From NCBI GenBank assembly GCA_035506255.1, contig DATJPS010000081.1, positions 1 to 7,221 on the forward strand: a stretch of DNA of 7,221 nucleotides, read 5' to 3'. The position numbers were made by a program, and so were the translations under genes. The notes beneath the pieces are model-generated. The model saw nothing but the letters and a program-made list of their open reading frames with translations, did no database searches and was not told the DNA's origin. Origin of the DNA: CAIYXV01 sp035506255. GTDB lineage: Bacteria > Margulisbacteria > WOR-1 > XYC2-FULL-46-14 > WPAF01. Of the stretch, positions 1 to 5,482 are shown one piece after another. The stretch's first letter is position 1; every line of letters starts with the position of its first letter.

Positions 1-407
1 TTCGCGGTCCATTTTAACCCCGCATGAAGGATATAATTCCCGCTGTCCACGCCCTTCGACACGATCGCCGAAAAGTCGGTGGAAATAGGAGTGCTGGCTA
101 CCAGCGGGTAGTAGATCGACGAGCCGAGCGATACCTGCGGCTGGCTGTCGGTCTCTTCGTAAACCACGTATTTGCCGTATACGTTGGGCGTCTGGAACAG
201 GTAGAGCAGGGCGTTGGTCCCCAGCTGGAACCGGTCCGACATCCCGTAATTCGCCCAGCCGATAAGATCGACGTTCCATTTTCCCTCTTTTAAAGTGTAC
301 GCGGTATCCGAAAACAGCGACCAGCACGGTTTGGCCCCGGCGGCTAAACTCTGTGAAGCGGTCATTATGACCATTCCGATCGCAAGAACGATAATTATGT
401 TTTTCAT
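1..407 (-). CDS. Exported outer-membrane beta-barrel-like protein, N-terminal part (runs off left edge)
   Basis: Reading leftward from the ATG at 407-405, the frame stays open for 135 codons to base 3 and continues past the window edge, so the C-terminus is missing. Residues 1-25 form a typical Sec signal peptide: MKN, then a hydrophobic core IIIVLAIGMVIM, then a cleavage region ending SLA or AGA. The mature part alternates polar and hydrophobic residues, with aromatics near strand ends (KWNVDLIGWANYGMSDRFQL at 43-62). A turn of the type YG-x-SDRFQLG resembles those between strands of outer-membrane barrels. An AGGAG Shine-Dalgarno at 420-416 lies eight bases before the ATG and fixes the start. 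Divergent from uppP. The signal peptide is clear. The barrel is an inference from strand pattern, the family is not recognised, and a secreted beta-rich periplasmic protein remains possible. Confidence 0.75.
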   Translation of the reverse strand, partial: MKNIIIVLAIGMVIMTASQSLAAGAKPCWSLFSDTAYTLKEGKWNVDLIGWANYGMSDRFQLGTNALLYLFQTPNVYGKYVVYEETDSQPQVSLGSSIYYPLVASTPISTDFSAIVSKGVDSGNYILHAGLKWTA

Positions 408-415
408 GTCATTTT

Positions 416-420
416 CTCCT
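416..420 (-). promoter_or_regulatory. Shine-Dalgarno of the barrel-like gene
   Basis: AGGAG on the minus strand (420-416), eight bases before the ATG at 407. It is one of only two clear ribosome binding sites in the window. Confidence 0.75.
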
Positions 421-427
421 GGGCATA

Positions 428-455
428 AGTATACCTTATTGCGGGCAAATGTAAA
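428..455 (-). promoter_or_regulatory. Sigma70-type promoter for the barrel-like gene
   Basis: On the minus strand, TTTACA (455-450, five of six consensus) is followed by a 16-base spacer and TATACT (433-428, five of six). The predicted transcription start is near 421, just before the AGGAG, giving a leader of about 14 bases. Found by eye. Confidence 0.6.
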
Positions 456-492
456 TGCGTTCCGTTATCCGGATGCTTTTACCGCCGCGAAC

Positions 493-501
493 TGATATAA
501 T
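493..501 (+). promoter_or_regulatory. Extended -10 promoter for uppP
   Basis: TGATATAAT contains the TGn extension plus a perfect TATAAT at 496-501. No good -35 box lies 16-18 bases upstream (ATGCTT at 473-478), as expected for an extended -10 promoter. The predicted start near 508 leaves a leader of about 23 bases that holds the Shine-Dalgarno. Confidence 0.6.
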
Positions 502-516
502 CGCGTAACGGGCACG

Positions 517-523
517 AAAGGGG
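517..523 (+). promoter_or_regulatory. Shine-Dalgarno of uppP
   Basis: AAAGGGG lies seven bases before the ATG at 531 and supports that start codon. Confidence 0.7.
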
Positions 524-530
524 AAACAAC

Positions 531-1304
531 ATGACGATAGCGCACGCGGTAATTCTGGGGATCATTCAGGGTATAGCGGAGTTCCTTCCCATCAGCAGTT
601 CCGCTCACCTGGTATTCGTCCCGTGGATCCTCAACTGGGCCCCGCACACGCTCACCTTTGACGTTGCGCTCCATATCGGCACGCTCATCGCCCTGCTCGC
701 TTTCTTCTGGAAAGAGTGGTGGGGGATCATCCGCAGCCGCCTGCTCTGGTTCATCCTCGTCGGCTGCATCCCCGGCGCGGTCGCCGGTTTTCTCGGTGAA
801 AAGTATTTCGAAGAGACCTTCCGTGGCCCGGTGACGATCGCCGTCTTCATGATCGGCCTCGGCCTGTTGTTATGGGCGGCGGAGGTCTACAGCTCCAAGA
901 AGCGGGATATCGATTCGCTCAACTGGGTCGACTCCATCGTTATCGGCATTTCCCAGGCGTTCGCGCTCATGCCGGGCGTCTCCCGCGCCGGTATCACCAT
1001 GACCTCCGGCCTTTTTATGGGACTTACCCGCGAAGCGGCGGCCAGGTTCTCGTTCCTCCTTTCCGCTCCCATAATCGCCGGGGCGGGACTGTATAAGGGT
1101 TACGGCTTGCTCAAGCATGGCGGCCTACCGTCGGATGAGCGCCTGCCGTTCCTCGTCGGCATGCTTACCGCTGCCATTGTCGGTTTCTTCGCCATCAAGT
1201 ACCTCCTGCAATATCTGCAGAAGAACAGCTTTTACCTATTCGTCTGGTACCGCATCATCGTCGGCGCGGGGCTGATCATATTGTTCTTGATGCGAGCTAG
1301 ATAA
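531..1304 (+). CDS. uppP: Undecaprenyl-diphosphatase (UppP/BacA family)
   Basis: Integral membrane enzyme that removes a phosphate from undecaprenyl diphosphate, regenerating the lipid carrier for peptidoglycan and other surface polymers; extra activity gives bacitracin resistance. The 257-residue length is normal for the family. Both signature motifs are visible: GIIQGIAEFLPISSSAHL at 10-27 (acidic residue E17, S23, H26) and PGVSRAG at 148-154 (R152), followed by the conserved TREAAARFSFLLSAP stretch at 166-180. Several hydrophobic helices fill the rest, for example 52-60, 71-86, 101-117 and 208-222. The first of the two glutamates known to matter in the E. coli enzyme is Q13 here; I recall Q at this position as a frequent natural variant. 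It starts at a well-placed Shine-Dalgarno, and its TAA stop is also the first three bases of the inverted-repeat element. Family assignment is very secure. Confidence 0.97.
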   Translation: MTIAHAVILGIIQGIAEFLPISSSAHLVFVPWILNWAPHTLTFDVALHIGTLIALLAFFWKEWWGIIRSRLLWFILVGCIPGAVAGFLGEKYFEETFRGPVTIAVFMIGLGLLLWAAEVYSSKKRDIDSLNWVDSIVIGISQAFALMPGVSRAGITMTSGLFMGLTREAAARFSFLLSAPIIAGAGLYKGYGLLKHGGLPSDERLPFLVGMLTAAIVGFFAIKYLLQYLQKNSFYLFVWYRIIVGAGLIILFLMRAR

Positions 1305-1317
1305 CTCACCCCCTTTA

Positions 1318-1344
1318 TCCCCCTCTCTTAGTAAGAGAGGGGGA
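1318..1344. repeat. Perfect palindrome, left subterminal hairpin of the element
   Basis: TCCCCCTCTCTTA (1318-1330) and TAAGAGAGGGGGA (1332-1344) are exact reverse complements around a single G. As RNA it would form about an 11-bp stem closed by a small loop. No T-run follows on either strand, so it is not a canonical intrinsic terminator, though it could slow read-through from uppP. Confidence 0.85.
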
Positions 1345-1395
1345 ATAGAATCATTGAATATCCAGTATGACCTTTTTGTGGTTCTCATTTCCGCG

Positions 1396-1418
1396 CCCCT
1401 CTCTTTTTAAGAGAGGGG
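1396..1418. repeat. Palindrome, right subterminal hairpin of the element
   Basis: CCCCTCTCTT (1396-1405), a TTT loop and AAGAGAGGGG (1409-1418) give a 10-bp perfect stem. It is the same motif as the left hairpin, so the element carries four copies of the CCCCTCTCTT block, two per orientation. No T-run follows the stem. Confidence 0.85.
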
Positions 1419-1441
1419 TTGGGGGTGAGTTAATGGATCCG

Positions 1442-1450
1442 TGTTAAAAT
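1442..1450 (+). promoter_or_regulatory. Extended -10 promoter giving a leaderless DUF45 transcript
   Basis: TGTTAAAAT is a TGn extension plus TAAAAT at 1445-1450, five bases before the ATG at 1456. The predicted transcription start falls at the ATG itself. No convincing -35 box is present; the -35 zone lies inside the G-rich right end of the inverted-repeat element. Confidence 0.5.
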
Positions 1451-1455
1451 ACACC

Positions 1456-1998
1456 ATGCCCGAAGTGAAGATCGATCAGCTTATCCGGTCGCGGAGAAAG
1501 CACATAACCCTCATCATCGACGATGACGCAAAGCTGATCGTCCGCGCGCCGCACCATGTTCCCCATTATTATATCCGCGAGCTGGTCATTGGCCGGAGCG
1601 AATGGATAATCCGAAAGCAAAAAGAGATCGCCAGCCGCCCCCGGCCGCTGGAAATATCGCCCAGCGAACGCCGGGCGCTGATCGAACGCTGTCGCAAGGT
1701 GGTGGCAGAGCGGTGCGAACGCTACGCGGAGATCACCGGCTGCCATCCCGAAACTATCCGCATCAGCGGCGCGCGCACCCGCTGGGGCTCCTGCGGCGCC
1801 AAAGGCTCGGTGAACTTGAACTGGAGATTGATCCTTACTCCGCCGGAGGTCCTCGATTATGTCATCGTCCACGAACTGTGCCACCTGGCCGAGCGGAACC
1901 ATTCAAAAAGATTTTGGGACAGGGTGGAGGCGGCGATGCCGGATTATAAATCAAGAAGACGCTGGCTAAAACGGAACGGACACCTGCTTCTGGCCTAG
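1456..1998 (+). CDS. YgjP/DUF45-family zinc-metallohydrolase
   Basis: Small cytosolic protein of the YgjP-like family (formerly DUF45, M48-type metallopeptidase fold); the E. coli homologue has been annotated as a UTP pyrophosphatase. From the ATG at 1456 it is 180 residues. The zinc site is clear: HELCH at 139-143 (HExxH) with a downstream histidine H149 in the NHSKRFW block, preceded by the family hallmark TRWGSCG at 108-114. The N-terminal part is rich in basic residues and beta strands, and the C-terminus ends in a basic helix (KSRRRWLKRNGH). An upstream in-frame GTG at 1441 would add five residues, but it overlaps the -10 box and has no usable Shine-Dalgarno, so ATG 1456 is preferred. 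The stop TAG lies in a CTAG shared with the convergent LOG gene. The family is secure; the in vivo substrate is not known. Confidence 0.92.
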   Translation: MPEVKIDQLIRSRRKHITLIIDDDAKLIVRAPHHVPHYYIRELVIGRSEWIIRKQKEIASRPRPLEISPSERRALIERCRKVVAERCERYAEITGCHPETIRISGARTRWGSCGAKGSVNLNWRLILTPPEVLDYVIVHELCHLAERNHSKRFWDRVEAAMPDYKSRRRWLKRNGHLLLA

Positions 1999-3026
1999 AA
2001 CTCGTTGATGCGGTGGATCATCTGGTTAAGCCGCCCGTGATGGTCTCGGTCGAACTTCATCACCAGCCGCGGCAGCTCCGTCAGGTCCTTGTCCTTTATC
2101 TCTTCCGCGGTGGGGCCGCAAGCCTCGATCTTTCCCTCCACCAGTATGTCGCCGAACTTGCGGTTAAGCTCGTTGATAGCGGAGGCGGGGAGCTCTTTGT
2201 TGAGGCGCATCACCGTCAGCGGGCCCACGGAGCGGATGGAATGGTAGACGCGGTAATAGTTGATGATCTCGTCCACCGCTTCTTCCGCCGTGCTGACGAT
2301 CCTGAACAGCGAAAGGTCGTCCTTATGGATGAACCCGCCGTAAACCAGCTCCTTCTTTATGAACGCCAGCCAGGTCTTCCAGTAAAAGCTCCAGGGGGGA
2401 TTGATGAGGACGATAGGGCGGGGAACGCTCTTGCCGGTCTGGAAGAGCGTGAGCATCTCGAACGCCTCGTCGTTGGTACCGAACCCGCCGGGGAACAATA
2501 CGGTGGCGTTCGATTCCTTTACGAACATCAGCTTGCGGGTGAAGAAATACTTGAACTCGATCAGCTTTTCCCCGCGCGTGATGTACGGGTTCACCTTCTG
2601 CTTATTGGGAAGGCTGATGTTGACGGCAAAGCTCCGGTCTCCCGCGCCGCGATTGCCCGCCTCCATCACCCCGCCGCCGCCGCCAGTGATCACCATGTAT
2701 CCGTGCTGGCACATCATTTTGGCGAAGTCGTGGGCGATCTTATATTCCCGGGAGTTCTGCTTTACCCGCGCGGAGCCCCAGATCGTCACCTTGGGGATGC
2801 CGCGGTACTTCTTGAATATCTTAAAGGAATGCCGCAGCTCCTTGATGGCGGCGTTGAGCATCCGCAGGTCGAACTCGTCGATCCCGTCCAGGTGGAGTTT
2901 GATGACGGAGGTGAACATCTGCCGGATAAGTTCTTCGGTGCCGGGGGTGCTGTATTTTTTCGTCAGCGCGTCGATCTCGCAATCGATCTCCGCTTTATTG
3001 GTGGAATACTTGCCGTAGTAGGTCAT
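1995..3026 (-). CDS. LOG-family protein (Rossmann-fold nucleotide 5'-monophosphate nucleosidase type)
   Basis: A 343-residue cytosolic protein of the LOG/TIGR00730-type family, whose members split nucleoside 5'-monophosphates into base and ribose 5-phosphate. The central domain holds the signatures: TIWGSARV at 81-88, GGGGGVMEAGNRGAG at 115-129, FFTRKLMF at 161-168 and the hallmark PGGFGTNDE at 179-187. It has about 75 extra residues in front (charged, helical, DEFDLRMLNAAIKELRHSFK) and about 80 after the core, so it belongs to the long single-core form, not the compact 180-200 residue form or the larger PpnN form. Its ATG overlaps the ybhB stop as ATGA and no separate Shine-Dalgarno is seen, so translation is probably coupled. 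It converges with the DUF45 gene, sharing CTAG for both stops. Family secure; substrate inferred. Confidence 0.92.
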   Translation of the reverse strand: MTYYGKYSTNKAEIDCEIDALTKKYSTPGTEELIRQMFTSVIKLHLDGIDEFDLRMLNAAIKELRHSFKIFKKYRGIPKVTIWGSARVKQNSREYKIAHDFAKMMCQHGYMVITGGGGGVMEAGNRGAGDRSFAVNISLPNKQKVNPYITRGEKLIEFKYFFTRKLMFVKESNATVLFPGGFGTNDEAFEMLTLFQTGKSVPRPIVLINPPWSFYWKTWLAFIKKELVYGGFIHKDDLSLFRIVSTAEEAVDEIINYYRVYHSIRSVGPLTVMRLNKELPASAINELNRKFGDILVEGKIEACGPTAEEIKDKDLTELPRLVMKFDRDHHGRLNQMIHRINEF

Positions 3027-3559
3027 CTTCCGTAAGTACCGGTCAACCGTGCCTGATCGAGGATATGGCCATCCATCGCTTTGGACAATCCGTTGCGGTC
3101 GTAGTTCCCGCCGCGGTCGAGCTCGGCGTCGAGCGCGTAAAGGGTGAAGATGTAATGGTGCAGTTTCCCCGGAGGCGGGGAGGGGCAGATATACTCGGCT
3201 TTTCCGATCGAGTTGCGCCCGAACGACGCTCCGGCGGGTGACGATCCTTCGCCGATCCCGGCCGCGTCCGGGGCGATATTATAAATGACCCAGTGGACAA
3301 AGGTACCGCGCGGCGCGTCCGGATCTTCCAGCACCAGCGCCAGGCTTTTGGCATCTTTGGGCGCGCCGGTGAACGAAAGCGGCGGGATCAACCCTTCGCC
3401 GTCGACGGTATAGCGGACCGGGATCGTCCCGTTGTCGTTAAAGGCGGGGCTAGTAATGGATAAATTCCCTTTTGTCACGGCGGTATCCTCCTTGGGCGGG
3501 GCGAACCCCATTCCAGACACAATGAAAGGTATGATCGTCAACAGTAACAATTTCTTCAT
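3023..3559 (-). CDS. Exported YbhB/YbcL family (PEBP-like) protein
   Basis: 178 residues with an N-terminal signal peptide (MKKLLLLTIIPFIVSGMGFA, cleavage probably after A20; no lipobox cysteine), then a complete phosphatidylethanolamine-binding-protein fold. Visible motifs are DPDAP at 79-83, HWVIYNI at 89-95 and CPSPPPGKLHHY at 125-136, which line the small anion pocket in this family. Bacterial members are small periplasmic or cytosolic ligand-binding proteins with no settled function; some affect kinase signalling or act as inhibitors. It starts 27 bases after the cstA stop, in the same direction, but has its own strong promoter whose -10 ends nine bases before the ATG, and no Shine-Dalgarno, so a nearly leaderless mRNA is predicted. 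It overlaps the following LOG gene by four bases. Family very secure; role unknown. Confidence 0.93.
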   Translation of the reverse strand: MKKLLLLTIIPFIVSGMGFAPPKEDTAVTKGNLSITSPAFNDNGTIPVRYTVDGEGLIPPLSFTGAPKDAKSLALVLEDPDAPRGTFVHWVIYNIAPDAAGIGEGSSPAGASFGRNSIGKAEYICPSPPPGKLHHYIFTLYALDAELDRGGNYDRNGLSKAMDGHILDQARLTGTYGR

Positions 3560-3568
3560 GCTTTTCTG

Positions 3569-3597
3569 ATTATAATTTCCGTTCCATTAAATGTCCA
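3569..3597 (-). promoter_or_regulatory. Sigma70-type promoter for the ybhB-like and LOG genes
   Basis: On the minus strand, TGGACA (3597-3592, five of six) is followed by a 17-base spacer and a perfect TATAAT (3574-3569). It is the best two-box promoter in the window. The -35 box is inside the last codons of cstA. The predicted start near 3562 leaves only about three bases before the ATG. Confidence 0.7.
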
Positions 3598-5428
3598 GCT
3601 CCAGCGCCGGTTCCTTTTCCCTCGTCTTAAGGTCGTGGTCGGGATGGCGGGTGACGAATCCGTGCTGTTTGATATACGCGTACCATTTGACGCACGAATC
3701 GGCGATGATGATCAGCACCAGCCCGATCATCGCCGCTGACAGGAAAGCGTTGAGATAACCGTTAAAGCTCTGCTGGGGGAGGTAGTTGCCGAAGATGTTC
3801 TCGATCCCCGCGTCGACTGTGGTTGCCAGCATGAAGAGCATGGGAATAAATGTGATCAGCCCGTAAAGCTTGTTCCGGTTGTTCTTCATGATGATGGTGG
3901 TGCCGATCGCCAGGGCGGTGGTCGCCAGCAACTGGTTGGCCACGCCGAACATCGGCCAGATAGTGCTGATATCGCCGTTGTATACCAGATAGCCCCACGC
4001 CGCCACCACCGCCGCGCTGGTAACGATTATTCCCGGCATCCATTTTACGTCACCCAGCGGTTTATAGAACTTACCAAGGATGTCCTGCGCTATATAGCGG
4101 GCGACGCGCGTCCCGGCGTCGATGGTGGTGAGGATGAATAACGCCTCGAACATGATGGCGAAGTGGTACCAGTAGCCCATCAGATCTTTCATTCCCGGTA
4201 TGCCGGAGAATATCTGCGCCATCCCCACCGCCAGCGAAACGGCGCCACCCGGACGGCCGGTGATGTTCTCATGCACCATTTGCGAAAGGAAGGGGAGGTT
4301 CACCACTCCCATTCCCAGTTTGGCAAAGACCTCGGGCCGGCAGTTGATGGCGAAGTAATCGCCGGGGAAAAGTGAAGAAGCGGCGATCAGCGCCATCAGC
4401 GCCACGAACCCTTCCACCAGCATCGCGCCGTAACCGACCGGCCGGACATCGCGCTCATTCGATATCATCTTCGGCGTGGTGCCGGAAGAGATGAGCGCGT
4501 GGAAGCCGGAGATTGCCCCGCAGGCGATGGTGATGCATACGAACGGCCAGACCCGCCCCGGGATGATCGGCCCGCCGCCCATTACAAAAGGCGTTACCGC
4601 CGGCATCTTCAGCGCCGGGTGGACGATGAATATCCCGATCGCCAGCAGGGCGATGGTGCCGATCTTAAGGTAGGAGCTCAGATAATCCCGCGGCGCCAGG
4701 AGCAGCCACACCGGCAATACCGAGGCGAAGAAACCGTAGAGAGGGAGGAGCAGCGACAATTGCTGGCGGGAATAAGTGAAAGCGAACGCGGCAGGGGAGC
4801 CCTGGATGTAGAAGCCGAAGAAGACGCCGGCCAATAGCAGGATACTGCCGATGATCGACGCTTCGGCAATGGCTCCCTTGCGGAGGATGTTCATGTAGAT
4901 GCCGATCAGGATCGCCGCCGGGATGCTTACGATGATGGCAAAGGTCCCCCAGGCGCTTTCGGCCAGAGTGTTTACCACTACGATCGAAAGCCCGGCGAGG
5001 GCGGTGACGATTATAAAAAGGACGGCGATGGCGGTGGCGATGCCGGTCAAGCGTCCTACATAGTCGCGCGCGATCTTGTGCAAGGATAATCCGTTGTGCC
5101 GGACGGAGGCGAATAGGATGACGTAATCGTGGACCGCTCCCGCCAGCACCGCGCCGATGATGATCCAGATCGCTCCCGGCAGGAACCCGAACTGCGCCGC
5201 CAGAACCGGTCCCACCAGCGGCCCCGCGCCCGCGATCGCCGCGAAATGATGGCCGAACAGCACCCATTTGTTGGTGGGGTGATAATCGTGCCCGTCGTTC
5301 AGCTTGTTGGCGGGGGTGGCCTTTTTGGCGTCCAGCACCAGCACCTTGGCGGCGAGTAACGCGGAATAATAACGGTAAGCGAGGATGAAAACGCAAAGAG
5401 CGATGATCAATAGCGTGAGCGCGTTCAT
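3587..5428 (-). CDS. cstA: CstA-family transporter (carbon starvation protein A)
   Basis: A 613-residue inner-membrane transporter almost entirely made of hydrophobic helices. Characterised relatives (E. coli CstA and BtsT) import pyruvate and peptides, pyruvate uptake by BtsT being proton-coupled, and are induced when carbon runs low. The family signature is unmistakable near the N-terminus: after a first helix (2-18) comes DGHDYHPTNKW (45-55) and FGHHFAAIAGAGPLVGP (58-74), then LPGAIWIIIGAVLAGAVHD (83-101). FHALISSGTTPKMI in the middle and MFGVANQLLATTALAIGTT near the C-terminus are also conserved. It is shorter than the roughly 700-residue E. coli proteins, mainly at the tail, which ends in a short charged cytosolic segment (KTREKEPALELDI). 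No Shine-Dalgarno is seen; an extended -10 sits seven bases before the ATG. It is divergent from the P-type ATPase and upstream of ybhB. The family is certain; pyruvate as substrate is inferred. Confidence 0.96.
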   Translation of the reverse strand: MNALTLLIIALCVFILAYRYYSALLAAKVLVLDAKKATPANKLNDGHDYHPTNKWVLFGHHFAAIAGAGPLVGPVLAAQFGFLPGAIWIIIGAVLAGAVHDYVILFASVRHNGLSLHKIARDYVGRLTGIATAIAVLFIIVTALAGLSIVVVNTLAESAWGTFAIIVSIPAAILIGIYMNILRKGAIAEASIIGSILLLAGVFFGFYIQGSPAAFAFTYSRQQLSLLLPLYGFFASVLPVWLLLAPRDYLSSYLKIGTIALLAIGIFIVHPALKMPAVTPFVMGGGPIIPGRVWPFVCITIACGAISGFHALISSGTTPKMISNERDVRPVGYGAMLVEGFVALMALIAASSLFPGDYFAINCRPEVFAKLGMGVVNLPFLSQMVHENITGRPGGAVSLAVGMAQIFSGIPGMKDLMGYWYHFAIMFEALFILTTIDAGTRVARYIAQDILGKFYKPLGDVKWMPGIIVTSAAVVAAWGYLVYNGDISTIWPMFGVANQLLATTALAIGTTIIMKNNRNKLYGLITFIPMLFMLATTVDAGIENIFGNYLPQQSFNGYLNAFLSAAMIGLVLIIIADSCVKWYAYIKQHGFVTRHPDHDLKTREKEPALELDI

Positions 5429-5435
5429 ATGGTGG

Positions 5436-5444
5436 ATTATAACA
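5436..5444 (-). promoter_or_regulatory. Extended -10 promoter giving a leaderless cstA transcript
   Basis: On the minus strand, TGTTATAAT is a TGn extension plus a perfect TATAAT (5441-5436), seven bases before the ATG at 5428. The predicted transcription start is at about 5429. There is no recognisable -35 box. Confidence 0.6.
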
Positions 5445-5466
5445 TATTTTTATGGTGATGATTTCG

Positions 5467-5475
5467 TGATAAAAT
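5467..5475 (+). promoter_or_regulatory. Extended -10 promoter giving a leaderless ATPase transcript
   Basis: TGATAAAAT is a TGn extension plus TAAAAT (5470-5475), seven bases before the ATG at 5483. The predicted start is near 5482. It faces the cstA promoter, and the two presumed -35 zones occupy the same 25 bases between the -10 boxes. Confidence 0.55.
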
Positions 5476-5482
5476 AGCCGGA

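Larger units (their letters stand above)
1302..1432. mobile_element. MITE-like non-coding inverted-repeat element (131 bp)
   Basis: The ends are a perfect 12-base inverted repeat: TAACTCACCCCC at 1302-1313 and GGGGGTGAGTTA at 1421-1432. Inside each end, after a short mismatch, the similarity resumes with CCCCTCTCTTA (1320-1330) against its complement around 1408-1418. Each end also holds its own palindrome (1318-1344 and 1396-1418). The middle, about 1345-1395, is unique, AT-richer and has no open frame. The outermost TA on both sides can be read as a target duplication, as made by IS630/Tc1-type transposases, but no transposase is present. High-copy intergenic repeats with similar CTCACCCC and CCCTCTC blocks occur, as far as I recall, in many bacteria. 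Mobility is inferred; the repeat structure is seen directly. Confidence 0.7.

Noticed and set aside
24..293. 89-codon plus-strand open frame at the left end
   Set aside because: It lies opposite the signal-peptide-bearing minus-strand gene, which has a promoter and Shine-Dalgarno; the plus-strand frame has neither.
1318..1418. Intrinsic terminators for uppP
   Set aside because: The stems are strong, but neither is followed by a T-run on either strand, so they fit the inverted-repeat element better than a rho-independent terminator.
1441..1443. GTG start for the DUF45 gene, five codons upstream of ATG 1456
   Set aside because: The GTG overlaps the predicted extended -10 box (1442-1450), has no well-spaced Shine-Dalgarno, and the added residues are outside the family core. 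It cannot be fully excluded.
2013..3035. 340-codon plus-strand open frame opposite the LOG gene
   Set aside because: The minus-strand frame carries all LOG-family motifs. The plus-strand translation has no recognisable domain, and long antisense frames are common opposite GC-rich coding DNA.
4665..5396. 243-codon minus-strand open frame inside cstA
   Set aside because: It is a shifted frame of cstA with the Arg/His/Pro/Gly-rich composition typical of an out-of-frame GC-rich gene and no family motif.
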